Position numbers and translations under genes: made by a program | Source: Sporisorium sorghi | Lineage: Eukaryota > Basidiomycota > Ustilaginomycetes > Ustilaginales > Ustilaginaceae | Assembly (NCBI GenBank): GCA_023212695.1 | Contig: JALCCG010000029.1 | Span: 1-64,000 of the forward strand | Length of the DNA stretch: 64,000 nucleotides | Reading direction: 5' to 3' | Part shown: positions 39,942-51,787 of the stretch, piece by piece | How positions within the stretch are numbered: the stretch's first letter is position 1 | Layout: every line of letters starts with the position of its first letter | Notes under the pieces: generated by a model | Databases searched by the model: none | What the model saw: the letters and a program-made list of their open reading frames with translations, nothing else | Told to the model about the DNA's origin: nothing

Positions 39942-42451
39942 GGTGAAGAAGGCGCGGTCTTTGGGCCCGCTGAACCTCGAGCAACGAACGAAGGGCGATC
40001 CGAGTCAGTATATGGCTGAATGCAGAATGTCTTGGATCACACTGTTGGGCAGAGGGTCGTGAACGGAGAGTCAGCTCCCGATGACGAGGAAGTTGTGGAT
40101 GATGGCAGACGAACGATGGGCTGGCTGCAGTCGATGGAGGTGTGGTGAGATGGAAGGAAAGCAAGCTAAGCGGTGATGGTTGAGATTCGCTAGTTTCGTT
40201 GAATGGAGAGCGAAACAAGGCGTGACTGTGAACTGAGAGAGTGAGGGATGTGATGAGACAAGAGGCTATCAGTCTGGGCGTTTGCGATTCAGTTGAGCTC
40301 CAAGATCTCTCCGCGTGCGACGAGAGTCAATGGCACAGCTCGTTGGTCTTGCCTTTTGCAGTCAGCTCCAATCGTCACACACTGTATACACTAAGGTCGA
40401 GCGATGCCTCACGTGGGTCTGGGCTCCGTTCACGCGTCCACCTTTCCAGCAGGCGAGAGAGGGAGGATCAGACCGTATGCCAAGATCGAGCGCCATCCCG
40501 GCTTTTGGCCACCATTCGGGATCAAGACATGGCCACAAGACCGACTCAAAGCCTTGCGAGTGATACCAAGAAGCTTGGAAGTGTGGGCGTCAGAGAGTGC
40601 GGAATGCTGCATGGGGAGCCAAGGGGCATCATCACGAGCGCAAAGAGCGCGGAGGCAAGGGGGGAGTGTGTAGGATGCGCTTTGCAGACAGATTTTTCCC
40701 ATTTTTGTTTGTTCGCGGAAGGAAGAGCTGGGGAATGTCGAGTACAGCAGCAGCAGCAGCAGCAGCAGCGCACAGAGACGGTACGCAGAGTGCATGCATT
40801 CGCCAGCAACCTGGGGCGGCGGTGGTTCGGCTGTCAAACATAGATCGACGCCGTCCTCATGTGACAGCTCATCCGCGCAGCAAAAGCCGGCCTTGCTATC
40901 AATAACTGCGTTTCAGCAGTGGCGGCAATCCGTGTTCGGATATTGATGGTGGTGGTCGTGATCGACTCGCATACTGACTTGACTGGATCAACCTCTTGAA
41001 GTCAGAAAGTCGCCGAGGTCAGTGGGCTCTGATAGGACGCTAGTGGCTTTGTTTCAGTCTCGAACAGGCTTCAACGGCATATCTCGTCTCAACCATGGTT
41101 TGACTTTTGACACCGGCGAGCTTCCAGACCCACTGCAGCCATCCGGGCAAGAACACCAGGACAACCGCTGAGCCGCATCATACTGAGGAACTTAGATCGA
41201 CACCGCTCATCGCTGTTGATACCAGGCAGCGTCATTACAGCAACACCCTTGCGTGGTGGACAGCTGCGACAAGAGACCCCCTGACAGGCTGCTCTCTCTC
41301 TCTTGACTCTCGCGAAATCTGAGGTATGCACGCCGCGTTTGGCCTCGTGTCCAAAATCGCGAAAACCGTGCACACGCATCAACGCGCTAAGCGAGCACCT
41401 ACATTCCAGTCGATCCTCTCATGCCCTTCTCTGTCCTCGCTGCTCTGCCTGTACAGCCTAGCGGGCCGTGTTGTTGTCGTGTGCTGTCTTTGCGCTCTGC
41501 GTGATGCATTGCGCCGATCTCACTCGACTCCCTGACTGGCAGCTGTTTAGCTTCGTTCATGCACGTTTCCACAGCGCGTTGGGGCGAAACCTCCTCGTCG
41601 AAATCTCCCCCACACGAGATGCTGCGGGCCCGTCGATGTGCTCAGTGGCGTGCGTCCTTGTTTTGCCGCCGCTGCACAAGCAAGCGAGCTCCAAGCGGTG
41701 CACGCGTCTCTTCTTGACTCCTCTGCACACTTGCAACCCGCGTTCTTGGTCGTGGGTGTGCTTCCGCACTGCCAAGCCAGCAATCTCTCCAAAACACACA
41801 GATCAACGCACAAGTTTTGAGCTGGAGCTGCTTCCCGGAACGACTGGCACAGGGGCCATGGAATGTGTGTCTACCACCTGGACTGTTGAGCGGTCGAGCC
41901 GCCGGTCCGTCCAGCCAGCGCTGCAGTGGATGGTTTGTGAGCAGGGAAGCGGTGTACAGGGCGTTCTGATGCCAGGGTGGCTGCTTGGCCTTCAGCCTGC
42001 TTTGACGCGAGTGCGTCGCTTGCATGACCTGTTGTTTTCGTGTTTCTGAAACTTCGAACCACCTCTGGTTCAACATCGTGCAAGAGCAAAGGTGAACAGT
42101 CGGTCTTGGCGCTCTAGGTCAAACGTGAACCTCCCACAGCGACGCTTGGAGGTGTAGCTAATAGAAACAGAGCCTGCGTTTCATGCAGAAGCCCTCCTCG
42201 GCTTCGAGTTTTGTTTCAGTATAGATCATCGCCACCTCGTTCAAACTTCCTTTCCTCATCCACATCAGCGTACAGTACTCTCAACCTTCTTCTTCGAGCG
42301 CTCTTTGGCTGTCAGTGCCAACGAGCTCACCGCCCAACTCTTTCCATCGCTCTCATCACTTGCACTTACTTCTTCGGCCTACCTACGATCCTCGCGCCGC
42401 TACCAGCAACCGCCAGCGCATCACATCCTGCTACAGAGAGCCTTACAGACA
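39942..42451. other. 2.5-kb divergent intergenic region
   Basis: Lies between the DHA2 transporter (-) and the hydrolase gene (+). No supportable protein gene; frames such as 41468-42049 lack domains and have coding-like competitors on the other strand. A CAG repeat is at 40748-40770. The last ~250 bp are pyrimidine-rich hydrolase leader. Confidence 0.5.
40748..40770. repeat. (CAG)n microsatellite
   Basis: About eight CAG units in non-coding DNA. Confidence 0.9.
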
Positions 42452-44046
42452 ATGGTGTCAAAGTGCGCCTCGCTAGGCAGCACGCTGTGGGAAGTATGGG
42501 GCGAACCGCTGGCCGAGACGCTCGGGATACACGAGCCAAGCGACCGGAGCTACGGACGATGGAGCGTGCCGTTTTCGGCGATGGAAAAGAGGCTGTACGA
42601 GAAGGACGACGTCGAGATCAGTTTCCACAAGGTCATGCTGGAAAACGGAAAGGACTGGGTGTGGTACCAGGTGTGGCAGGATCCCGCTGCTATTCGCGAT
42701 ACTGGTAGGAACGCCGACATGATTTTTGTGTAAGTTGTTGTCAGAGCGCTTTTCTGATGCTTTCGTTGATGCTGATGCGTACCACGCTCTCGTTCGTGTT
42801 GAACCGATACAGTCACGGCACAGGAGTGCACTCTGGAACGCTCGCGAGTCAGTGCCGGCGCTACCTCGATGCCGGGTTCCGCCTCATTGTCCCCGACCTG
42901 CCGTCGCACGGCTACTCATCCGGTCTGCACGTCTACCAGCGCAACATGGCGGGCTTCTGCTCCGGCCTGCACTCTGTCCTGCACGACGTCGCGCGGCGCC
43001 ACCAATCGCGCTCGCTCTTCCCCACCGTCACACCCACAAAACTCGAGCGGCGGCAGACGTTCATGCTCGGCCTTTCCTTCGGCGGCCTCGTTGCGTTCTC
43101 CTACGCCCTCCAGTACCCGTCCTCGTACCGATACGACACCACCGATCCACACGAGATCCCGATCGACGGGCTGATCGGCGTCGGGCCCATGGTTGCGTAC
43201 AACACCAAGTACGTGATAGTAAACGTGTTCCTGCGATGGCTGTTCCTGGCGCTGTACCACGTGTTGCAGCTCGGGCGGTTGGAGGTGATGGTGCCGCACA
43301 AGAAGGCGGTGGATAAAGACCCCAAGGTGTACGAGTCGCTGATCATGCAGGATGCGCGCTCGCACCAGGGCGCGTTTCGCGTCGGCCACCTCGTGTGCAT
43401 CGTGCACGCCATGCAGGCGCTCCGATCGCGCGCGCCTGAGATCCGCCACCCCGTGTACGTCCAGATGGGCGGCGAGGACCGCGTCGCCGACAACGCCGCC
43501 GCGTTGGACTGGCTCAGGAGGACAAGCAGCACCGATAGACGGTACGAAGTGTACCCCATCTGCCAGCACGTTGTTTATAAAAAGGCGAAGAATCAGCACG
43601 ATGACCTGGCGGGGAGGATCAGCGTCATTGCGGACAACGTCGCGTGGATGGTTGAGCGCTCGCCTGCGACCCTCATCGCCAGTGGTGGAGCAGGGGTGCG
43701 TAGACGACAGCAGCTGCGCCTGGCGTCGTACACCAGCGACGGCGGCTCGAGCAGTCTCAGCAGAAGCACGTCGCGCACGTCGCTCTTCGACGACGAGGAC
43801 GCGCAAGACGAAGACGACATTTCCGTCGCCACTACCGTGCCGGCTACGCCGCTGCTGACCGATACGGAGGTGTTTGAAAAGCGCACGGCGGACGGCGCGC
43901 AGGGATTGAAGCTGCTGCCTGAGCATCTGGGCGGGTGGAAGGTGGACGAGGAGGGGGAGAAGCGCTTGTATAGACTGCTGTGGAGCTTCAGGGAGGAGAC
44001 TAGGCCGTTCCTGTACGACACCAGCCCGAGCACTGCTACATCCTAA
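42452..44046 (+). CDS. Alpha/beta hydrolase, monoglyceride lipase-like (S33 type)
   Basis: Two exons: 42452-42729 and 42813-44046; the 83-bp intron has GTAAGT and ATACAG ends. The product is 503 residues. Splicing creates MIFVHGTGVHSGTLASQ, whose HGTGxHSG forms the oxyanion-hole region. The nucleophile elbow GLSFGG places Ser181; Asp315 in GGEDRVAD and His345 in ICQHVVYK complete a plausible triad. A hydrophobic helix (VNVFLRWLFLALYHVLQ, about 222-238) may act as a lid or membrane contact. The C-terminal 120 residues are Ser-rich with acidic patches. The family includes monoacylglycerol lipases and lysophospholipases; the substrate is inferred only by resemblance. Tail-to-tail with MPP-alpha (445 bp). 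Confidence 0.88.
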
Positions 44047-44491
44047 GCCTCAGCCGCCGGCGAGGATCAGCTTCTCACCCAACATCAGTTCGCATCTTCT
44101 CCCACACAGCTCCTGGATCCAGGCATCACGTCAATCTCAGCGGCCCAGCGCAAGCCGCCTTCAGCAATCTCGCCACCCTTCGCATCTCTGCTCGCCCCGC
44201 TTTCAATCCGCATCACGCTCTTTGTAACCAAGACTCTTTACTCATTGTTCGTTCATCTTGTACCGCTCGTAATCTACACTCATTTTCCAAACTCTCAACA
44301 CTCGCTGGCAGAGGGCTTAACGACGAACAAGCCGGAGAGAAAGTGGTGGATTGCCAAAAAGACAATGATCTAGAGGTACAGTAAATTTACGAGGATGCCG
44401 AAACAGTCTGGAAGTTTATATGCGAAGATGAAGCGAGCCCGTTGAGAGTGTAGCCTGAAAGATGATGCAAGAAGAAAGGCAGGGCTCGAGC
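44047..44491. other. Convergent 3' intergenic region
   Basis: Shared 3' flank of the hydrolase (+) and MPP-alpha (-) genes; no further gene seen. Confidence 0.6.
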
Positions 44492-46399
44492 TTATGCCTG
44501 CTTGGGCGGAACACCAAGTCCGCGCCTCGCGAGCAGATCGCGCACGTCGCCCAGCCCCTCAAGCTGGCCCTGCGCAACAACGGTGGCCTGGCCCGATCCG
44601 CGAGGCGACTTGCCGGAAGAAACCGACATCTTCTGCGGCCTCAACACACGCGTGGCCACCTTGTTGAGCGTCTTGAGATCCACCTGATCAATCTTCTGAC
44701 ACATCTCCTCGACCGAGACCTTCTTGCCATGCGCCTGGATCTGCCTTCCCAGATCCTCGACCTCGACAAGCCTCGACTCGAGCGCCATGACGAGCGAGCT
44801 CTTGAGCTGGTTCTTGGCCCTGTTGAGCTCGGCCTGCGTCACCGACCCCGGGTAGAGCGAGCTGGTGCACAGCTCGAGCTCGCGCGCAATCACATGGACG
44901 ATGCTCGAGTTGAAGCTGGGATGCACCGAGGCCGAAATGCCAAACAAACCCGAGTCCGAGTAGCAGTGGTGGAAGGCGGCGCAGTAGTCGACGCTGTGGT
45001 GCTGGTTGAGCACGTTTGTGTACAGGCGCGAGTACATGCCTTTGCCGGGACCACCGGCGCTGAAGCTGCCACCGCCACCGAGGAGGATCTGCAGCGTGGC
45101 GAGCGCGTAGATGTCGTCGTCGTGGATGCTGAGACCCTCAAAGGCGACGTAGACGTGGGTGAACTCGAGCTCGGACTGCGGGATGTACAGCTCGCCACCA
45201 GTGTAGTGCGAAGGGGTGGAGACGAGGTCGGCGAGCTCTGCCGATGTGGGCGTGGCCGAGGAAGAGGAGGAAGTCGAGAAATTGGACGAGGAGCGGGAGA
45301 AGAGCGACGACAGGGACGAAGAGCGCGAGGACGACGACGATGAAGCGGGCGAGCTGGAGAGCGACGAGGCACCGGAGCTGAGACGCGCCGAATCAGAAGT
45401 GGGCTTGAGGTGACCAAAGAGCTTTTCGGACAGCTCGACGAGCTGCTCGTGCGGCATGCCACTGCCGGCGACGACGATCCTCTCGGGCCTGTACCAGGTG
45501 GACATAAAGTTGCGCAGATTGTCGGCGGTCATCTGCTCAAGGCTCTCGATGGGACAGAGCAGAGGATTGCCGAGCGTGTTGGCGTGGTAGGCGGTGGTGT
45601 GCAAGAGCTCCGGAAGGATCATTTCGGGCTTGGACCAGATCTCCTGAATCTCGTAGGCGGCGGCTTCGCGCTGCACATCGAGCTCCTCGGGGCTGAGAAG
45701 GGGGTTGAGGATGGTATCGGCAAGGATGGAGAGCACGGCGGGGACGTCCTTGTTGAAGACGCTAGACTGGTACATGATGGTCTCGCGCGAGGAAGAGCAC
45801 ATGACGTTGCCGCCGAGCGCTTCGATTTCGGAGGTCATCTGCTGCGAGGAGCGATTGGTGGTCGACTTGAAAGCGAGGCGGTCCAAGAGGTGGGAAGCAC
45901 CTGACTCGCCAGCGACCCAGGGACGTTCGTATCGAGAGCCAGCGTCGATGTAGACACCGACGGCGCTAAAGTGGCCCGGCGTAGCTTCTGTGGCTACACG
46001 CACTCGGTTGGGGAGTGTCGTGACGTCTATGAGGGATGAGGTGGGTAGAGGTGATGCATAAGGAGAAGATTCGGATGAGGAGGATACTGGAGATGCGGCG
46101 GGGGCGGACGCAGATGCGGACGACGATACGGAGCGTGCTAACGCGCGGTTGGAAGCGACCAGAGATTGGCGTGCGGTGCTCGAGGTGGTGAGACGGGTGG
46201 TGCTTGGCTTGATTGTGGAAGCAAGATCGGACAAAGCTCGCGGCGCTGGTGTGGCTCGTTGGGGCAACGAGGCTTTCAGAGATGGCAACGAAGCGGTTGC
46301 TGTGGCCACAGAGCGGACCTGGCTAGCTTGGGATCGAGCCAACGCGCGCGTCACTGCGGCCGAGCAAGTTGATGACGGAAGTCTCATCTTGTAGAACAT
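44492..46399 (-). CDS. MAS2: Mitochondrial processing peptidase, alpha subunit
   Basis: Non-catalytic subunit that, with beta-MPP, removes presequences in the mitochondrial matrix. Start at the ATG at 46399 gives 635 residues; a second ATG at 46387 (MRLPSSTCSAAVTRALARSQ) is equally plausible, and either gives an Arg/Ala/Ser-rich presequence. The M16-like N domain shows NRVRVATEATPGHFSAVGVYIDAGSRYE. GASHLLDRLAFKST sits where beta-MPP has HxxEH, so the zinc site is degenerate, as expected for alpha. The Gly-rich substrate loop GGGGSFSAGGPGKGMYSRLY (about 440-460), diagnostic of alpha-MPP, is intact. A Ser-rich insert of about 45 residues (about 336-381) interrupts the linker between the two halves and is not typical of the family. 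Confidence 0.95.
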   Translation of the reverse strand: MFYKMRLPSSTCSAAVTRALARSQASQVRSVATATASLPSLKASLPQRATPAPRALSDLASTIKPSTTRLTTSSTARQSLVASNRALARSVSSSASASAPAASPVSSSSESSPYASPLPTSSLIDVTTLPNRVRVATEATPGHFSAVGVYIDAGSRYERPWVAGESGASHLLDRLAFKSTTNRSSQQMTSEIEALGGNVMCSSSRETIMYQSSVFNKDVPAVLSILADTILNPLLSPEELDVQREAAAYEIQEIWSKPEMILPELLHTTAYHANTLGNPLLCPIESLEQMTADNLRNFMSTWYRPERIVVAGSGMPHEQLVELSEKLFGHLKPTSDSARLSSGASSLSSSPASSSSSSRSSSLSSLFSRSSSNFSTSSSSSATPTSAELADLVSTPSHYTGGELYIPQSELEFTHVYVAFEGLSIHDDDIYALATLQILLGGGGSFSAGGPGKGMYSRLYTNVLNQHHSVDYCAAFHHCYSDSGLFGISASVHPSFNSSIVHVIARELELCTSSLYPGSVTQAELNRAKNQLKSSLVMALESRLVEVEDLGRQIQAHGKKVSVEEMCQKIDQVDLKTLNKVATRVLRPQKMSVSSGKSPRGSGQATVVAQGQLEGLGDVRDLLARRGLGVPPKQA

Positions 46400-47921
46400 G
46401 TTCCGATGTTCGAAGCGACGGTGGAAAGCAGAGGACCTCGGTGAGGAAGATACGGAGAGCGGCGCGATATGAGGAGCCTGCCTCTGTGAGCTATGGACAG
46501 CCAACCTGGTAGCCAGGGACGAGAGTTTAGCGAAAATCCAGAGAGCAAAGAGCGAATGATCCTGCTGTCAAAGAGGGTGAGAGAAAGAGAGAGATGAGGA
46601 GGAGGAGGAGGCAAAGGATAAGGCGGACGACACATTTGCCAAAACTGCGCCTTGATTTTGCGACTCAATCCGACCCGAAACCCGAGAAGCTTCCAAAGAG
46701 AACGCGGCCTCTCAACTTTTTCGAAATCTGTTGAACGTAGAGTCATGTCGGTGTAACATTTCAAAGAAAATCGATCACCGATCATAAGGCTCTGACATTC
46801 GGCTCTAAACGGGCGCGAATCCCATCTTTAGATTTTCGGCGCAAGTAAATAAATAAATCAACAGCCAAGGCTCGGTCGAGGACGTTATTTCATCATCACA
46901 GATGAAATTGAGGCCACGTTGCGAGCGAGTCATCCCCCTCTGCCACACAAAACAGAGTGTCCCGTAGCGACGACAAGAAGGACAAGTTTGGACATGCCTT
47001 GCATCGTTTGCAGCAAGCAAGCAAGCCTTCCTGTCGATCCGATGTTGTTTGCTGATGCTGTTGATGTTGCTTGTAAAGGGACGACGCCGCAGCAAAGAGC
47101 CAGTTGGATAACATCTGGTAGCATCTGTATGAAGCGTATCTGGTTGGCAACGCAGGCTGACAAATGCTTCTAATCTCCGGCACGGCTCACCAGCTCGAGG
47201 CTTGATTTTATTTTTTTATTTTTTCATGGCTCGTCGTCTTTCGTCGTCGTCGGCTTCGGTTCTGTACGGCCGGTCTGTCGGTCGGTGGATCGCATGGCCC
47301 AGATGTCTGCTGTAATTAGCCAATTTTTGGGGTTTGTGTGCGATTTTCTCTCTCTCTTTCAGATTGGGCAGGCAGGCAACCGGATGTTCCGTGCTCGTCA
47401 CTTGCTCTTGCGCAGCATTGGATTTTTGACTTGCTGAGCTTCTCACTCAGCCAATTTTGGCGATTTGGCGATTTGGCGATTTGGCGAACTCCACTCATCG
47501 CCACATCCATCTATCGCTCCCTGACTTTCCGTCGTCCACGCTCCCATCACCACCACCATCATATCTGCCAAGCCTTTGCGACTCGACAGTTCTGGTCGTT
47601 CCTTCCATACTGTCCCTGTCAGCTGGCTGTGTGCCCTCTTTTTATCTCTCATATCCGCCTTCCTGCCTCCACTACAGCGACCACAGGCAGTATTCATATC
47701 GACCACGATCCATTCGCGTCCGGCACTTTCTTCTTTCCACCAGCGTCCACAACAACGCACACCGCCTCTCTCAGCGACCCGTCTGCATAGTACACGAAAC
47801 GTGGGCGGGCAACTTCCATCTATCCCCTTCGTAACTCGACTTTCTCTTGTATCCTATTGATCGCATACGAAGCCTTGTCCAGCTTGCACTTCAGATTGAT
47901 CAAAGCGGCATAGTTTCAACC
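46400..47921. other. 1.5-kb divergent intergenic region
   Basis: Lies between the MPP-alpha (-) and Zn2Cys6 (+) genes. No protein gene is supported. It contains four tandem TTTGGCGA units at 47456-47487, and the CT-rich leader of the transcription factor follows. Confidence 0.5.
47456..47487. promoter_or_regulatory. Four tandem TTTGGCGA octamers
   Basis: Four perfect head-to-tail copies of TTTGGCGA, ending 434 bp upstream of the Zn2Cys6 gene start. The unit resembles an E2F-like TTTSSCG element, but binding is only inferred. They could also be a simple minisatellite. Confidence 0.4.
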
Positions 47922-48694
47922 ATGTCCGCACAAGATCAGCATTCGCCTTACGCCAACGGCAACGGCGTCCAAGCCGATTTCCAGCAATCCAGCAGTTCCG
48001 GCCCAGTCAGGAACAACACCACAAAGGCCGATGATCGCGATAAAAAGGGTCCCATCGCCGCCCCCGTCAAGAGCGCATGTACCTTTTGTCGCTCGCGCAA
48101 GTCGCGCTGTGACGGCAGCAAACCGTGTTCCGCCTGCGTCGGCCGCGGTCGTCCTGACGAGTGCCTCTACACGGTATCGCGTCGCGGAGGCAAGCCCAAA
48201 CCCAAGATCGATCCCACACAGGACTTGCAGACCCATCTCAACAAGCTCTTCGCCATGACAGATATGCCCTACGCATTCCGTCGGCCTGGTGGTCTTGCTG
48301 GTCCTCCTGGTCCCTCCGCCGCCAACCTCTCTGCACCTTCCGCCATGCCATGCCAACAACAACCGCAGCCACAGCAGGTGCAGCCCCACTCGAGCCTCTT
48401 CGACATTCCCAACCAGTATCAGTCGTTTGATCCCTCGGTCCTCCAGCAGCCACCCTCCATGTCTAGCAGCCTTCCGATGCCTAACCAGCAAGGTCTCCCA
48501 TCTGCACCGCAGCAGCAGCAACCCGCCGCATCTTCCCTCGACGACCCGCTGCAGGATCCGTTCGCATCCATGCCCGAATTCCAGGCCGGTGGCTTTTTGC
48601 GATACCAGCTGCCCGACACCGCTCAGCCGCCACCGGCTCCGCAGATGATCATGCATTCGCATCAGCACCCGCAACACCAAATGCAGCCTCAACC

Positions 48695-48730
<36 letters not shown>

Positions 48731-51038
48731 GCCTTTCGCACAGCAGCAGTTCAATCAGCACGCACAGCAACCGCAGCAGACAACGCAGTTTGGCGGATTC
48801 AATGCCGCATCACTGCAGCAGCCGTCTGTTCAGCAAGCAGCACCGTTTAGCACCACGTCACCCACCGCGCCTGCCCCAGATGCTGCAAGGAATGCATCTG
48901 TCGTTTCACCCCTCTCAATCCAGAGTCCCAACTCCTGGGGTCGAGTAGACGATGCCATGGCCGCATACAACGCCAGCTCCGTGGCGGCTCGCAGCGGCTC
49001 AAGCCAGGCCAGCTCGTCGCGCAACACTTCGATCGACAATGTCACGGATTCCAAGCTCAATCAGCTGTCGTACAAGACTCTCAACGCTGCCGCGGCCGAA
49101 GCTGGCAGCGTCAAGTCGCTTCTCACCGATTACTACCGCTACCTCTACCGCTTCATCCCCGTTTTGCCGCCGCCCAAGCACATCGACGTGCTCATCAAGT
49201 TCTTCAAGCCTGACTCGGCCTTCATCTACGCGCTCCAGTGCGTTCTGCCGCTGCTCCGAGACGAGATTCAGCCCATCGGTGCCATGCACAAGCTGTCAGG
49301 TCAGGGCATCAACTTTGGCTCCGACGAGAAGAAGGCGGCGCTGCGCGAGCGTACGCTCCTCTTCGAGCGCAAGGCCAACGACGGCCTCGATCGCCTGCTC
49401 GAGCAAGCCGACGGCGACGAGACGGGCGAAAAGATGCTCGAGGCGGTGCAAACCTTGTGCGTGCTCGTCGTTTACGAGTACGGAAGCGGGCGCGCAATCA
49501 AGGCGCGTCTCAAGGCCGATCAAGCGCTCGGTCTCGCCATGGGTCAGGGTCTGCACAAGCTGAGCCACAAGACATCGCCGCTCGAGATCAAGTCGGCGCC
49601 CAGCAGCTTTGCCTACACGTCGACCGCCGGCCATCCGCTCACCTCGATGGGCGTCGATGCCAACGACGTTTTCGAGATGCGCAAGCGCTGCTGGTGGTCC
49701 GTGTGGAGTCTGGTGCTGTGGGCTGCCTACAACACAGGCCGCATCCCCACCATTCGTGCTGACGATCCACGCGTCAAGACCGAGATGCCTGCCGCCTCGA
49801 ACCCGGACGTGTGGACCGCCGACATCAGTTCGTTGCAGGCGCTCTTGCTCGTCCAGGACCGCGTCTTGGCGCTGGCACAGCACGGACAGACACCCCAAGG
49901 CAATTCACGCTACGAACCACCACGACGAGGTCAATCCATGTCTCCGCCTTCCTCGGATAGCTCGCCGTTTGCGATTGGTCGCATCGGCATTTCGAGGTCT
50001 GGGTCGGTGAGCAGCGACGATGTTCCGACCACGTTCTCGACGCTGCCGACGCGCGCCACTCGCCAGGAGATCCTCGACAGCATGCTCGAGATTGACAATT
50101 TCCTGCAGGAACAGATTCGCATCCACGAAAGCACTGAAGCGCCCGACTCGCCGCTGCCGTCCGAAGTGCCACTGACGGGCGATTTGGCGCACGTGGAAAA
50201 GGAGCTCGAGGATTCGCTGCGCATGGCTGCGGCGGTGCAGCTCTACACATCGTCGTTGACGCTGCACATCGGCCAGGCATTCCAAGGCGCGTCGCTGTTC
50301 GAACGCAAGCTGTGCTTCCTCAACTCGATCAAGGACAACAAGGACGGCTCGAGCTCGGCTGTATGCAGAGAGCCCATGCCTGTTCTCGCGCACGACGGCT
50401 CGCTCGACCTGACCTCGTACGCAGGCAGCAGTACCACCGGCAACGGTTCGGATGCTGTGGATCTGACGTCGCCCGGAACAGGCGGGCAGACGACTTCGTT
50501 GACGCAGCAGGATCTGTACGCTCGCGGTCCGTTCCTGCCTCGACTGTCGCTGCAGCGATGCGTGCATGCGAGCCGCAAGCTCCTCGACATTGCCAAGCGT
50601 CGTCACGGCCAGTCGGTCAACCCGAACCCGTTCAACTGCTGCAGTTTCGTGCTGATCAGCTTTGTGCTTCTCATGCAGGCGCTTGCGGTGCACGGTGGCT
50701 TTGCAGGCGAGAGCGGAACAGGCGAGCAGGGCGGACAGTCGTTTGAACAGCAGAACGGCTCGTCGAGCGAATCCCACGGCCATGGAGAGTACGCTAACGA
50801 CAGCCTGCAACGCGTTCTGGACCACTCTGCCATGGACGACGACGATACGATGGACGATTTTGAGCCTTCGATCGACCCAACCAAGCAGGCACAGCTGCGA
50901 GACATTTGGGGCCGCGTGCGCGAGGCGCGCGACACGCTCATGGACCTGGGCAAGCACTGGGAAGCGGTGGTGCCCATGGCCGACGAGGTCAATTTGTGTC
51001 TCGAGACGTCGCAGCTGCTGCTCAGCAGTGTGTACTGA
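47922..51038 (+). CDS. Zn2Cys6 binuclear-cluster transcription factor
   Basis: Fungal-specific DNA-binding regulator, 1038 residues, intronless, ATG at 47922. The cluster runs C53-x2-C56-x6-C63-x5-C69-x2-C72-x8-C81, followed by a basic linker (RRGGKPKPK). A long Gln/Pro-rich region (about 120-330) includes a poly-Gln run near 48690-48728. The middle-homology-like region has YLYRFIPVLPPPKHIDVLIKFF (about 405-425) and EMRKRCWWSVWSLVLWAAYNTGR (about 585-607), matching the arrangement in Fungal_trans proteins. Acidic and Ser-rich tails end the protein. The regulated pathway cannot be read from the sequence; neighbours give no hint. Confidence 0.92.
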
Positions 51039-51787
51039 TTTGCTATGGCGACTCGACGCGATCCTCTTTGGGCGTCTTCATTTCTGTCTCTGTCTCGCTG
51101 TCTTTCTCTCTGGTTTTCTCTGCATGTCATCCAGCCAACTCGTCTCAAGCTTTTTCAGTTTTCATCGTCCCTGCGTGCATGACAGAAGGCTGTGAGAATC
51201 AAGCTCGATGCGATTTGCAAACAGCTTTGTTGAATGAACCAGAATGTAATTGGATGCAGCTTCGGAAGGTGTGAGCAAGACGGTGTGTGCCGTCTCCACC
51301 CTTATCGTACGGTAATTCAACAGAGACAGGACGCACGCGTGGCACGTGACTGAGTGTTGTTCTCGGTGCCTTTTGACTCTATTTCCGCCTGAGCTGAGGG
51401 AAATTTGGTCATGTACGCGCGCGCGCCTCTTTCTCTGCTGCTGCTGCAAGTCGCCACTCATTTTGCTTTTGGCTTGCTTTTGCTGCAGCCAACTGACGAC
51501 TTTCATTTCCGATGGTGCATCTTCGCTAACTTTGCTTCCTTACCACCATCTCTAGCGACCATCAAATCAGCCGTGCTGCGGTCGAAAACTTGCGATAGGA
51601 AACCAGGCGCAATGATGGCGTAGACACACTGGCACGCCGAATCCACACCCAACTGCCAACAACGCGACGTCGACGTCGACGTCCACTGTCACTCGACGTG
51701 ACGACTAATACCAGCTAACAAATTCGCATCGGTTGCCTGTTATCACTCTTTCCGACAGCAAATCCCGCTCTCTTCGATCTCATAAGC
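51039..51787. other. Intergenic: promoter of the coiled-coil gene
   Basis: A 749-bp head-to-tail spacer holding the 3' flank of the Zn2Cys6 gene and the promoter of the coiled-coil gene. Three tandem GACGTC palindromes lie at 51666-51683. Confidence 0.5.
51666..51683. promoter_or_regulatory. Three tandem GACGTC palindromes
   Basis: Three perfect copies of the palindrome GACGTC, the core of CRE/bZIP sites, ending 104 bp before the ATG of the coiled-coil gene. More GACGT cores follow within 25 bp. Regulation by a bZIP factor is inferred. Confidence 0.45.

Noticed and set aside
41468..42049. 193-codon open frame on the plus strand with a hydrophobic start resembling a secreted effector
   Set aside because: Poor codon bias, competing open frames on the opposite strand and no domain; not supportable as a gene.
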